A DNA stretch of 64,000 nucleotides from Bacteroidota bacterium. GTDB lineage: Bacteria; Bacteroidota; Bacteroidia; Bacteroidales; FEN-979. The DNA lies in assembly GCA_026391795.1 (NCBI GenBank), contig JAPLDI010000040.1, positions 1 through 64,000 on the forward strand, written 5' to 3'. Made by a program: the position numbers and the translations under genes. Under the pieces are notes generated by a model. That model saw only the letters and a program-made list of their open reading frames with translations. It was not told where the DNA came from and ran no database searches. Positions within the stretch are counted from its first letter, which is position 1; each line of letters opens with the position of its first letter. Positions 34,721 through 42,627 of the stretch are shown in pieces.

Positions 34721-35952
34721 ACTAGTGTCCTGTTAAATTAACTTGATTTTCAATTGTATATCGTTTTGTTCTTTGACATCTTGATTGATTTGGTTGGCTA
34801 ACAGCTCTTTTAATGGCGTTTTATCGAGCAGGGAGACACTTAAGATCTGCAGTATTTCATAGGTTGACAGGGTGCTCTTCATTTTCGATTTTACAATAGC
34901 CACCAGGGTGTAGGTGATGATTGCAATATAAATCTGGGTTTTAACGGCATTCTGAGAGTTACCCCAGAATGATTTCACCTTCAGATGTTGCTTGATCCAC
35001 TTGAAGAACAACTCAACTTTCCACCGGTATTTATAAAGTAACGCAATGTCCACAGCCGGCAGATCAAAATTGTTCGTTAAAAACACCATCCTTCGCCCTG
35101 TTTCAATATCGATAAACCTTATTCGTCTTAAACTGTCCGGATAGTGTTTGTTCGAGTAGAACCCTTTCGCTTTTACGCATTGGTCGCAGATTACACCGGC
35201 TTTCTTGTCTGGTTTGCCAGCACTGATCCTTATAAACCGGAAGTTGTCTTTTGCCCTGGTTACAAAATAAGCCTTGTGTTGTTGGATATTGTATAACCTG
35301 GCAAAGTCAACATAACCCCGATCCAAAATGTAAAACCCTTGAGCCTCGTACGTCAGAACATCTAAACCATGAACATCATGTGTGGCGCCATCGGTGATGT
35401 GGATAAAGCAAGGGATCGAGGTTCTGATATCATAGAGGGTGTGGATCTTTACAGCAGCCTTGGCTTTGCGAAACTCGGCCCACCAAAAAACACTGAGGCA
35501 AAGGTCGATCATCGTAGAGTCAAAAGCATACACCGGGTTTTCGATAGACAGTGTAAAATCGACATCCTTTTGACAGCAACTTCTGGCTTCTGCGATCATT
35601 TCATAAGCCAGTTCCTCGAAGATTCGATAATCACGGATCTCATTTGCAGTGGCAAGATTGGATCGAGATACATTCTTTCCAAAACCCAAATGATAGAACT
35701 TGGAACGATGAGCACTTATGCTGATCAGCAGGTCCCGCAAACTATCTCTGCCGCTGAGTTGGCCAAACATCATACTCAACAACTGATTCCAGCATTTAAA
35801 ATGTTTGACATAATAGTTCCCGGAGTAATGTTTAACACATCTGTCAAATACCCTGCTAGGGAGAAAGGCAGGTCACCATTGCAAAATCTCTTGTAAACCT
35901 TATCAATCAATAATTTCAAAGAACGTTTAATAATTTTAACCGGACACTACTG
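34721..35952 (-). mobile_element. IS4-family insertion sequence with target-site duplication
   Basis: A 1232-bp element between two direct copies of ACAGATGTTC (34711-34720 and 35953-35962). The ends are imperfect inverted repeats: ACTAGTGTCCTGTTAAA on the left and, on the complementary strand, CAGTAGTGTCCGGTTAAA on the right. A 10-bp duplication fits the IS4 group. It interrupts the FkbM gene. The perfect duplication and the still-restorable target frame indicate a recent insertion. Confidence 0.9.
34733..35782 (-). CDS. IS4-family DDE transposase, probably 5'-truncated
   Basis: A 349-residue transposase. DDE residues are in YAFDSTMIDL, YILDRGYVDF and the IS4 signature Y-(2)-R-(3)-E-(6)-K (YKYRWKVELFFKWIK). 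Homology continues upstream of ATG 35782 in the same frame (VFDRCVKHYSGNYYVKHF, then CWNQLL), but that stretch has no ATG and is closed by a TGA near 35857. The usual N-terminal 40 residues would need a frameshift, so this copy may be inactive. It carries no passenger gene. Confidence 0.88.
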   Translation of the reverse strand: MLSMMFGQLSGRDSLRDLLISISAHRSKFYHLGFGKNVSRSNLATANEIRDYRIFEELAYEMIAEARSCCQKDVDFTLSIENPVYAFDSTMIDLCLSVFWWAEFRKAKAAVKIHTLYDIRTSIPCFIHITDGATHDVHGLDVLTYEAQGFYILDRGYVDFARLYNIQQHKAYFVTRAKDNFRFIRISAGKPDKKAGVICDQCVKAKGFYSNKHYPDSLRRIRFIDIETGRRMVFLTNNFDLPAVDIALLYKYRWKVELFFKWIKQHLKVKSFWGNSQNAVKTQIYIAIITYTLVAIVKSKMKSTLSTYEILQILSVSLLDKTPLKELLANQINQDVKEQNDIQLKIKLI

Positions 35953-35962
35953 ACAGATGTTC

Positions 35963-36373
35963 TTTATCAAATGACGAGATCCCATTACTCCAGGGAGGTA
36001 CTAAATGTTCAATTTCAGGATTGATCCTCCAGAGGTTCATCTCCTTCTCTTTATTGTGGATTGCAAGGTTTAAAGGTGTAATATTTTTATAATTCTGAAA
36101 TGTATTAACTAATTTTTGAAATACATCTTTCATGGGTTCAATTACGAGACCATTTATTTGTAAATGATTTCTCGTTACAAAATCATAAATTGGATCTGCC
36201 ATTTTACCATCATTTGCACCAATCTGAATATAATTTAATTTCTTTTCTCGCTGGAGTAAGAAATATAGATAAGATTCGAAATTGTCTATATCTGAAAGAG
36301 GTGCAAGCCTCTGATGATTTCTTTTCATAAAGTTTATCAATACCTTCTTAATTTTCATTCTAAGTTGGCCCAT
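35963..36373 (-). pseudogene. FkbM-family methyltransferase, N-terminal part, cut off by an IS
   Basis: Encodes the first half of the FkbM methyltransferase, starting near ATG 36373 (MGQLRMKIKKVLINFM) with the SAM-binding block LNYIQIGANDGKMADPIYDF and INGLVIEPMKDVFQKLVN. Coding ends at the target-site duplication; beyond it the frame runs into the IS and stops. It was a separate gene from the FkbM-like methyltransferase at 28.9-29.8 kb. Loss of this enzyme would remove one methylation of the polysaccharide unless a paralogue covers it. Confidence 0.9.
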
Positions 36374-36446
36374 ATATATCGAATTAAATTGTTATCTTAA
36401 TTGCTGTAATAAATAACCATATCCTAGGTTTCTCCAATTCAAAAAT

Positions 36447-36620
36447 TTGATAGTTCATTCGGTTACCTTCGGTGGGGGCAAAATGCATGGAGAAAAGATG
36501 AGAAGCCAGCCTTCAGTTAACCTCCACCTGGATATCCTGGCTCTTTTTCATCACCAGGATGACCAATGCAAACTTGCTGGCTTCCGGGTGGGTACCGAAA
36601 ATGAAAGCGACCTTCTTCAT
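36447..36620 (-). pseudogene. wecB remnant with large internal deletion
   Basis: From ATG 36620 the frame reads MKKVAFIFGTHPEASKFALV then ILVMKKSQDIQVEV, matching the start of WecB. After a stop codon it continues as RLASHLFSMHFAPTEGNRMN, which matches WecB about 95 residues further on. The join falls at a GAGGT shared by both sides, so a short-homology deletion is likely. The fragment sits directly downstream of an intact SGNH gene, the same order as intact wecB and the SGNH remnant at 33-34.3 kb. Confidence 0.85.
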
Positions 36621-36636
36621 AAAGGTTCAGTTGAGT

Positions 36637-37584
36637 TTATTCATGGTGGGGTAGAATTCCTTCCAGTTGCAGCTGTCTTCCCAATTCAAAAGAGAACCGT
36701 GAAGCCACTTCAGCGCTAAGATGACTGTCTTCTGATTTATGAAAGTTTCCAAGAACAGGATCGGTGGTTGCATCGATGACCTGAGCAGAGGGAAACTCAT
36801 TACTTAGAAATTGCATACAATCAAAATTTGCCAGGAAGACCTGATTCTGATCTCTCAACAACCCGTCAACAGGCATTCTTATAAAGATCAGCCTGCAGCC
36901 CGATCTTTGTTGCAAGGTCCTGATCTCCTTTGCGAGATCATCCCACCCGTACATATAATCGATTTTATTGAGGTCCTCTTCAGCCCACTGGCTTACCTTT
37001 TTTTTGACCAGGTTTAACCGGTAGGGATCTTCCACATACTCCACTGAAGTCCAACCGTTCAGATATGTATACATGTTTTTAACCACAAGCTTTTCTCTCA
37101 GTTCCGAAAGCAGGTTGGCCATATAGTGCAAAACAAAAACATGATTCAAGTGGAATGAAATATATTGATCAATCATGTTAACAATAAATTCCTTGTGAAT
37201 TTGCCCATGAGTTCCTCCCGTCATCGGATTTTTTCCCGGGTGAATCTCAATAACCATAACATCAGCAGTTGCATAATATAGCTCCTGCATTTTCATGCCC
37301 CAACCCACAACTTCAGCACTCATTCCGCAATTTTGAACTGAAGCATGAGTATTTCCGGTTTTAGATGTTATTCCTCTTTCAACATCGACAGGACTGATCC
37401 CGGATTCGATCCGGCTGGTGCCGTAGAATTTAATGTTGACTTTCCCACGGGTAAAAGTTTTCAGGTTATGCCGCATCACATAACCATTTTTGTATGAATA
37501 CCTATACCCGGCATTGAGTACGATTATATTGAATACAAGGAGAGGAAAAATAAACAAAATGGTGTTAGCAAGAAGCCGCTTCAT
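36637..37584 (-). CDS. SGNH-like membrane-anchored protein
   Basis: About 315 residues: an N-terminal membrane anchor (LLANTILFIFPLLVFNIIVL) and an SGNH-type domain outside the cytoplasm, with block I IKFYGTSRIESGISP and a late block SEDSHLSAEVASRFS containing D-x-H. Likely an accessory of acyl transfer or an esterase on the polysaccharide. It may serve either of the two MBOAT proteins in the locus. ATG 37584 (MKRLLAN) is preferred over a start seven codons upstream. A decayed paralogue is at 34112-34350. Confidence 0.68.
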   Translation of the reverse strand: MKRLLANTILFIFPLLVFNIIVLNAGYRYSYKNGYVMRHNLKTFTRGKVNIKFYGTSRIESGISPVDVERGITSKTGNTHASVQNCGMSAEVVGWGMKMQELYYATADVMVIEIHPGKNPMTGGTHGQIHKEFIVNMIDQYISFHLNHVFVLHYMANLLSELREKLVVKNMYTYLNGWTSVEYVEDPYRLNLVKKKVSQWAEEDLNKIDYMYGWDDLAKEIRTLQQRSGCRLIFIRMPVDGLLRDQNQVFLANFDCMQFLSNEFPSAQVIDATTDPVLGNFHKSEDSHLSAEVASRFSFELGRQLQLEGILPHHE

Positions 37585-37679
37585 GTGAAAAAGCTGTAAT
37601 GCCAACTGTAAGTCTTTTATTCATGTGTGATACCCTTGATGACGATGGACTTGAATTGGAAAGAGATTGAAGGCATTTC

Positions 37680-38585
37680 TCAAATTTTATCAAATAATCT
37701 GCAGGCCTTTAAATAATATTTATAAGGATCGATCAACCCAACAATGATAAATCGTATAAATCTCGAATTAAATGGAAATTGCTTTATCCGGTCATGTAAA
37801 TAGTATTCAACTTTTTGGTGCCAGAAGAAAAAGTACATTTTTTCTTTAAAGGAAAGTGGATAAATAACTTCTCTGACATATTTTGAGTAACAGGTGATAA
37901 ACTTCGAATTATCACCTTGTGAAATGCTGTTTGTGTGAATCCTGTATCTAATTATTATTTTTTTTAACGGGAATATCTTAATGTTGTTCTGCGACGCTTT
38001 TACATAAAATGGATAATCTTCAATAAATTGATAATTTTCGTTGAATCCTCTCAGATTGACTAATGTCTCTCGCTTGATAATTGTAGCCGGACCTAAAATT
38101 GCTGTTCCTTTTCTGATCTGGAATCTGAATTGCTCTTTTGCAGTTGCTTTTTGAAATGCTGTCTGAGGAAACCATTCCCAATTACATTTTTCGTTGAAGA
38201 GGATGAGTCCCCCGACAATTATTTGTGCTGAAGGATTTTCATTGATGAACCCGATGAAATCGGTAATACAATCGTGCAATAAAATGTCATCACCTGCAAT
38301 AAACTTCAACCAGCTCCCTTTTGCGGCATCCAGCCCTCTGTTGCAATTTGAGGCTATTCCGGTATTTCTTTCTGCCTTGACAATTTCAACCCGTTCAAAT
38401 CTTTCAGAGTGACCCTCTACCCAATTGCCGCAAATTTCGATGGTGTTATCTGTTGAGAAATCATCAGAAATGATCAATTCAAGTTTATCATAGGATTGTT
38501 GATAGGCACTCTCCAGGGTCTCCAAAATAAATTTCGAGGAATTGTATGTTATGACAATAATAGAAACTAATGGAAGATCATTCAT
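37680..38585 (-). CDS. Glycosyltransferase family 2
   Basis: GT-A glycosyltransferase of 301 residues: VSIIVITYNSSKFILETLES, LIISDDFSTDNTIEICGNW, NTGIASNCNRGLDAAKGSWL and KFIAGDDILLHDC with the metal-binding DD. Strong similarity over the whole length to the GT2 at 29.8-30.8 kb shows the two are paralogues. The next 150 bases upstream (38586-38732) are AT-rich with no gene or repeat seen. Start at ATG 38585. Confidence 0.9.
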   Translation of the reverse strand: MNDLPLVSIIVITYNSSKFILETLESAYQQSYDKLELIISDDFSTDNTIEICGNWVEGHSERFERVEIVKAERNTGIASNCNRGLDAAKGSWLKFIAGDDILLHDCITDFIGFINENPSAQIIVGGLILFNEKCNWEWFPQTAFQKATAKEQFRFQIRKGTAILGPATIIKRETLVNLRGFNENYQFIEDYPFYVKASQNNIKIFPLKKIIIRYRIHTNSISQGDNSKFITCYSKYVREVIYPLSFKEKMYFFFWHQKVEYYLHDRIKQFPFNSRFIRFIIVGLIDPYKYYLKACRLFDKI

Positions 38586-38732
38586 CTTAATCTATTAACC
38601 TGAAAAATACAATAGTTCTATAAGGGTCCAAAGTAAAACTCCTGAAACGTTAATTACTGAAAATTATGTATTTTTTAGTCTAAGAACTTACAAGAATTCA
38701 AAGCCAAGTACTAATTCTGAAATGAACAAAGA

Positions 38733-39467
38733 CTAAAATGTTGCGACAACAAAAATCTCAGCAGCATTTTGTGGAAAAGTAGCTCCCAGAAGGTAGAAGC
38801 CTTCTATCATCTCAGGTGTCCAGGTATCCTCAATCTGCTTGTTTGAAACAGGCTTGAAGAAAACCCCGCCTTGAATTGATGGATGAAGTCCAGATGCTAC
38901 GATATCAGCCCCCAGTGATTCAGTGTCATAAATCCTGTAATGACCCAATGCCCGGTCCCTGTCATTTAACTCATATTCGGTTACCAGAAGCCCCATCTTT
39001 ACAGCCGCAAGCCGATGAAACGATTTTGCATTTGGAACTCCTGCAATTAACACTCCGTCAGGCTTCAGCCAGGATGCCGCACGTTTAAGCACTTTTACGG
39101 GATCTTCTAAATGCTCGAGGATGTGTTCCATGATGATTGTGTCGAAACTCCGGTCCGGAACGAATTCTTCGAAAAATGCACAATGTTTGCGAATGTTTGG
39201 GTATGCCGGAATGCTGTTTAACAACTGCTCGGAGCCATCCACAACATCCAGTTGTTCGAAATCAGTAATTAAATACCGGGTCATGACACCATCCCCGGGT
39301 CCCATTTCCAGGCCAATCCCCTTTCGGAAAAATTTATTTATCGTACGGTAGCGACAGGTTATGAGAACCCTGTCAAAGTTCAACTGGTCATTAAAATACC
39401 ATCCCGAAAGCATTTCGATCTTTTCCTTTTTTTCCATTGTGTCAGTTTTTTCTTTTACGGATTGCAT
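38733..39467 (-). CDS. SAM-dependent methyltransferase next to FkbH/ACP
   Basis: A 244-residue class I methyltransferase with SAM motif IGLEMGPGDGVMTRYLITDF, the acidic loop LDVVDGSEQLLNSI, and post-motifs FDTIIMEHILEHLEDPVKVL and LKPDGVLIAGVPNAKSFHRL. ATG 39467 overlaps the ACP stop by 26 bases; ATG 39437 lies 5 bases after it and is an alternative. Close coupling to the ACP and FkbH genes suggests it methylates the carrier-bound hydroxyacid (for example O-methylglycerate), though a sugar substrate is possible. Confidence 0.8.
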   Translation of the reverse strand: MQSVKEKTDTMEKKEKIEMLSGWYFNDQLNFDRVLITCRYRTINKFFRKGIGLEMGPGDGVMTRYLITDFEQLDVVDGSEQLLNSIPAYPNIRKHCAFFEEFVPDRSFDTIIMEHILEHLEDPVKVLKRAASWLKPDGVLIAGVPNAKSFHRLAAVKMGLLVTEYELNDRDRALGHYRIYDTESLGADIVASGLHPSIQGGVFFKPVSNKQIEDTWTPEMIEGFYLLGATFPQNAAEIFVVATF

Positions 39468-39675
39468 TCACAACATCTTCAACCGATTTAAGCGTCTCGA
39501 TTTCTTCCGGAAGAAGTCCCAGTTGAAACGCATCTTCCAGTTCGAGTACCATGTAAAGGTGGTTGATCGAATCCCATTCAGGGATCTCTTCCTGCCGGGT
39601 AGTATAGGTTATCACCGTATGCTCGCCGAATACTTTTTTAAAGATCGGAACAAGCTTTTGTAAAATATCATTCAT
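39442..39675 (-). CDS. Acyl carrier protein of the FkbH cassette
   Basis: A 77-residue carrier with the attachment motif IPEWDSINHLYMV, serine at residue 36. ATG 39675 overlaps the FkbH stop by 8 bases, a hallmark of FkbH-ACP pairs, in which FkbH loads a three-carbon acyl group from 1,3-bisphosphoglycerate on the carrier. The open frame extends 48 codons upstream inside FkbH in another frame, but that part has no ACP features. Confidence 0.9.
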   Translation of the reverse strand: MNDILQKLVPIFKKVFGEHTVITYTTRQEEIPEWDSINHLYMVLELEDAFQLGLLPEEIETLKSVEDVVNAIRKRKN

Positions 39676-41182
39676 CTTTTTTGAATCGTTTATGGTAAAA
39701 CTCCTGAGCAGGTTTATTTTTGGGTGTAACCTGAAATTTGATTCCGCCAAGTTTAAGGCCTTTATGATCAAGTTCACCAAGAACACGATCAAAGAACTTT
39801 TCTTCCACTCCTCTCCCAAGAGCCCGGCAGCTCATCAGGTAATTTCGTACAATAGCCAGATCATTTCCGGTCTCAATTAGCATCATTCCAACAGTCCCAT
39901 AATCACCAAATTTATCCGTCAGCTTCATACCATAGAGTAATCCTCCGGCAACGATGAAATCTTCAAGCTGTTTTATAGTGAAAATCTCCTTGTTGAAATT
40001 GAATTGATTCGTTTTTTCCGTCATTTGAGCATAGCGTTCAATTTCACCGATATTGTTGAGTGAGATATCCATCTTGAGCTGAAGCTGAAGAATATAATCC
40101 TCAAAAGAGGTAATCGTCCTGATGGCTTCTTGTCTCTTCTGTTCAATAATGTATTGTTCAGTCTTGTTAATGTCTTCGGTGGTGTAACGCTTTCTGCGAA
40201 AAGCAAAATCATCGATAAGGTTCAAAAAATCTATATATCTCTTGCTGAATCGTAAAACGGTAATTTCAGGGATGACTTCTTTTATATAGTCAACTTCAAA
40301 CTGGCTGTCATCAATCATGATGAAAGAATCAAGTCCTAGAGAGAGTTCACTGGCGAGTTCACGTATATTGTCGGGTTTCGATTTCCAATTGACCTTTTTT
40401 AGGATAAAATCCTCACTACTGAGGGGCATCTTCTTTTTACGGAATGCTTCTTCTACATCTTGTTCATTGTTTTTTGAACAGATACACAATAAAAACCCCT
40501 CATCTTTCTTTTTCTTCAGGAATTGTTGAAAATGAAGATGGACAATTCCCCGGGAGTTTCGGTCACAGTAAATTTTATCGACGCCATCTTCACCTACAAT
40601 GCCGTTCCAGAGCGTATCATCGCAATCGACCACGATCACTTTCTTTTCCGGAGCAGCAAGAAATAACATCTGTTGGATTAATAGTAGAGCAAGTTCGTCG
40701 ATAACCGACACTGTGTAAGGCATCTGGTAAAGGTGTCCCAACTCAAAGTTATAAGCGTTTTTCATGCCATGCCTGAACAGGATCTTCCTGAAATCATAGA
40801 AATAAACGTTTTTGGCATTCAGAAGTTGATCGGTTGTTGCATTATGGTTTAACAATCCATCATTGAATTCTCCGAGACTTTGCCCAAGGCTCCGTATTTC
40901 GGGCCCTATAATTGAATTGGATATTAATAAATTCCCAAGATAATGCTTCGAAAACCCGATAAGCGCATTCATGATATCTTCCGTTTGTTGAGGTTCGTAC
41001 CGGAAGAAAAAATTGTCGATATGAACAATAACAGATTCTGATTCCTTGAGTAGTTCTCGTTTTGCAATTAAATCAGATACTACATTCCCGAATAAATAAT
41101 GCTTCAGTGGAATGGAATTCCCTTCAATTTTTTTGAGGACGAGGTCAAAGGTTACATCCGATACAACGCTAAAGGTCGCCAT
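39668..41182 (-). CDS. FkbH-like HAD-IIIC glyceryl-ACP synthase/phosphatase
   Basis: A 504-residue protein with the three-part architecture of FkbH-like proteins: an N-terminal SGNH-like region (about 1-170), a HAD-IIIC domain with the catalytic VIVVDCDDTLWNGIVGEDG at 183-200 and CICSKNNEQDVEEAF, and a C-terminal GNAT-like region (KLTDKFGDYGTVGMMLIE). Characterised relatives dephosphorylate 1,3-bisphosphoglycerate and place glycerate on an ACP thiol. The next gene is that ACP. In this locus it probably supplies a glyceryl or lactyl-type substituent of the polysaccharide rather than a polyketide starter. Confidence 0.88.
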   Translation of the reverse strand: MATFSVVSDVTFDLVLKKIEGNSIPLKHYLFGNVVSDLIAKRELLKESESVIVHIDNFFFRYEPQQTEDIMNALIGFSKHYLGNLLISNSIIGPEIRSLGQSLGEFNDGLLNHNATTDQLLNAKNVYFYDFRKILFRHGMKNAYNFELGHLYQMPYTVSVIDELALLLIQQMLFLAAPEKKVIVVDCDDTLWNGIVGEDGVDKIYCDRNSRGIVHLHFQQFLKKKKDEGFLLCICSKNNEQDVEEAFRKKKMPLSSEDFILKKVNWKSKPDNIRELASELSLGLDSFIMIDDSQFEVDYIKEVIPEITVLRFSKRYIDFLNLIDDFAFRRKRYTTEDINKTEQYIIEQKRQEAIRTITSFEDYILQLQLKMDISLNNIGEIERYAQMTEKTNQFNFNKEIFTIKQLEDFIVAGGLLYGMKLTDKFGDYGTVGMMLIETGNDLAIVRNYLMSCRALGRGVEEKFFDRVLGELDHKGLKLGGIKFQVTPKNKPAQEFYHKRFKKDE

Positions 41183-41247
41183 TTGTTAAATATTCAAGAA
41201 TATTGAATTAGAAATGTTATAAAAGTTGTTTGTTCTTCTCTATAAAT

Positions 41248-41793
41248 TCAGAATTTATTGATAAGTGACAGAATTGTTGTGAAATCTGTCTTAAGAAATG
41301 AATTCCGATCCATCTCCTGAACGACAAAATTCCTTCCCAATGTCTTGCTAAATTCAGTCCCAAGAGTTGTAAACCCAAAACGAAGATGCATTGCACATAC
41401 CTTAGTGTTCTCTTCCACAACATGGCAGGAAATCCTGCCCAACTTTACTACCTCAAAAGCATATTTTAAAATTAAGTACTCTGCTTCAATCGCATTAAGG
41501 CTGTTTGTACAGATGTACCTTCCGAATTCAGCCTTATAATTGTCAACATCATACAGGGACACAGTTCCTTTCAGTTCATTATTATTATTGACGATCTTGA
41601 AGTAAATTCCATCATTCTTTGTTGTGTTCTGACGGATCCATGCAATTTGTTCATCCAGCGCAATCTCTTTTTGCGATGATAGGAACCGGTTTATTTCCGG
41701 CCGGTTACGGAGGTTGATGATATCTGCTGCGTCAGATTCCTGGACCTTGATAAGGGCAGTATGTTTCCCTCTTATTTCAGGTGGGAAGTTCAT
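41248..41793 (-). CDS. GNAT (RimJ/RimL-type) N-acetyltransferase
   Basis: A 181-residue GNAT enzyme: RGKHTALIKVQESDAADIIN, LRNRPEINRFLSSQ (typical of RimJ/RimL-like sugar acetyltransferases), LKGTVSLYDVDNYKAEFGRY and RISCHVVEENTKVCAMHLRF. ATG 41793 overlaps the stop of the FdtA-like gene by 4 bases (ATGA). The coupling to a ketoisomerase and a DegT aminotransferase points to N-acylation of the 3-amino-3,6-dideoxyhexose they make. Cytoplasmic, acetyl-CoA dependent by family. Confidence 0.82.
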   Translation of the reverse strand: MNFPPEIRGKHTALIKVQESDAADIINLRNRPEINRFLSSQKEIALDEQIAWIRQNTTKNDGIYFKIVNNNNELKGTVSLYDVDNYKAEFGRYICTNSLNAIEAEYLILKYAFEVVKLGRISCHVVEENTKVCAMHLRFGFTTLGTEFSKTLGRNFVVQEMDRNSFLKTDFTTILSLINKF

Positions 41794-42215
41794 GACTTTG
41801 GTGTATTAAGAATGTTTAGAAATAGGTTGTGGTCACGGATATAATCATCTTCTTTAAACTTCATTGAAGCAAGCACCATACATATTGATCCTGATGAGAA
41901 TTCGATCAGCTCCTCCCAGACACCTGGAACAACGAGCAATCCATAATAGGGTCTGTTTAGTGTGACCACCTTTTTATTTTCACCATCATCGAGCAAGACG
42001 TCGAAGGCTCCGCTGGCTGCAACGATAAGCTGGTACAACTCTCTGTGTGCATGGCCTCCGCGTCCTTCACCTCCAGGTATATCATAAAGATAATAAACCC
42101 GTTTTACGTCGAAGGGGAGATTTTTCATTCCTTCCACTATCGTGATATTACCTGCCCTGTTGTGGATTTTATTCAGCGGAAGGATTGTACAATCATAGAT
42201 GGTAGCTCTATTCAT
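41790..42215 (-). CDS. WxcM/FdtA-type dTDP-4-keto-6-deoxyhexose 3,4-ketoisomerase (copy 2)
   Basis: A 141-residue single cupin protein. The signature YLYDIPGGEGRGGHAHRELY holds the conserved His pair, followed by QLIVAASGAFDVLLDDGENK and LNRPYYGLLVVPGVW. Relatives move the keto group of dTDP-4-keto-6-deoxyglucose from C4 to C3. It overlaps the next gene by 4 bases and a paralogous cupin by 8. Having two such genes in tandem is unusual; one may be a 3,5-epimerase-like variant or act on a second sugar. Confidence 0.85.
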   Translation of the reverse strand: MNRATIYDCTILPLNKIHNRAGNITIVEGMKNLPFDVKRVYYLYDIPGGEGRGGHAHRELYQLIVAASGAFDVLLDDGENKKVVTLNRPYYGLLVVPGVWEELIEFSSGSICMVLASMKFKEDDYIRDHNLFLNILNTPKS

Positions 42216-42624
42216 GGGAAAGTCTGTATTTCAGGTAATCATCGTAATCACGAATATAGTCCTCGTCTGAATAGGTAGTAGAGCTTAGGACCATGGCAAG
42301 AGCATTAGTCGAAAAATTCAGCATTTGCCGCCACAAGCCAATAGGAAGATAAAGACCATAATAAGAGCGGTTAAGAGAAAAAACCTTCTTTTCTTTCCCG
42401 TCGTCCACGAGTACATCCAAGCTGCCGGAAAGCGCCACAATCAGCTCTTGCTGCTTTTTAAATGCATGTCCCCCACGTACTTGCCCGCCGGGCACATCAT
42501 AGATCCAATAAGTTCGCTTAATTTTAAAGGGGATGTGATTATTCTCCTCGATGAAAGAGAGATTTCCCCTGGGATCTTCTATTTTAGGCAGGTTTATGAG
42601 CCTCACATCACTCAGGTTTTCCAT
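42208..42624 (-). CDS. WxcM/FdtA-type 3,4-ketoisomerase (copy 1)
   Basis: A 138-residue cupin closely related to the next gene: YWIYDVPGGQVRGGHAFKKQ, QELIVALSGSLDVLVDDGKE, LNRSYYGLYLPIGLWRQM. The second His of the HAH motif is replaced by Phe (GGHAFK against GGHAHR), and catalytic behaviour may differ. It starts 3 bases after the DegT aminotransferase stop and overlaps its paralogue by 8 bases. Needs dTDP-4-keto-6-deoxyglucose, whose rmlA/rmlB genes are not in the window. Confidence 0.85.
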   Translation of the reverse strand: MENLSDVRLINLPKIEDPRGNLSFIEENNHIPFKIKRTYWIYDVPGGQVRGGHAFKKQQELIVALSGSLDVLVDDGKEKKVFSLNRSYYGLYLPIGLWRQMLNFSTNALAMVLSSTTYSDEDYIRDYDDYLKYRLSHE

Positions 42625-42627
42625 TTT

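Noticed and set aside
34733-35782. IS transposase as a clearly active enzyme
   Set aside because: The catalytic residues are present, but the usual N-terminus is closed by an in-frame TGA and has no start codon, so activity is doubtful.
39676-39819. N-terminal extension of the FkbH-cassette ACP
   Set aside because: The upstream codons overlap FkbH in another frame and lack ACP features; ATG 39675 gives a normal-length carrier.
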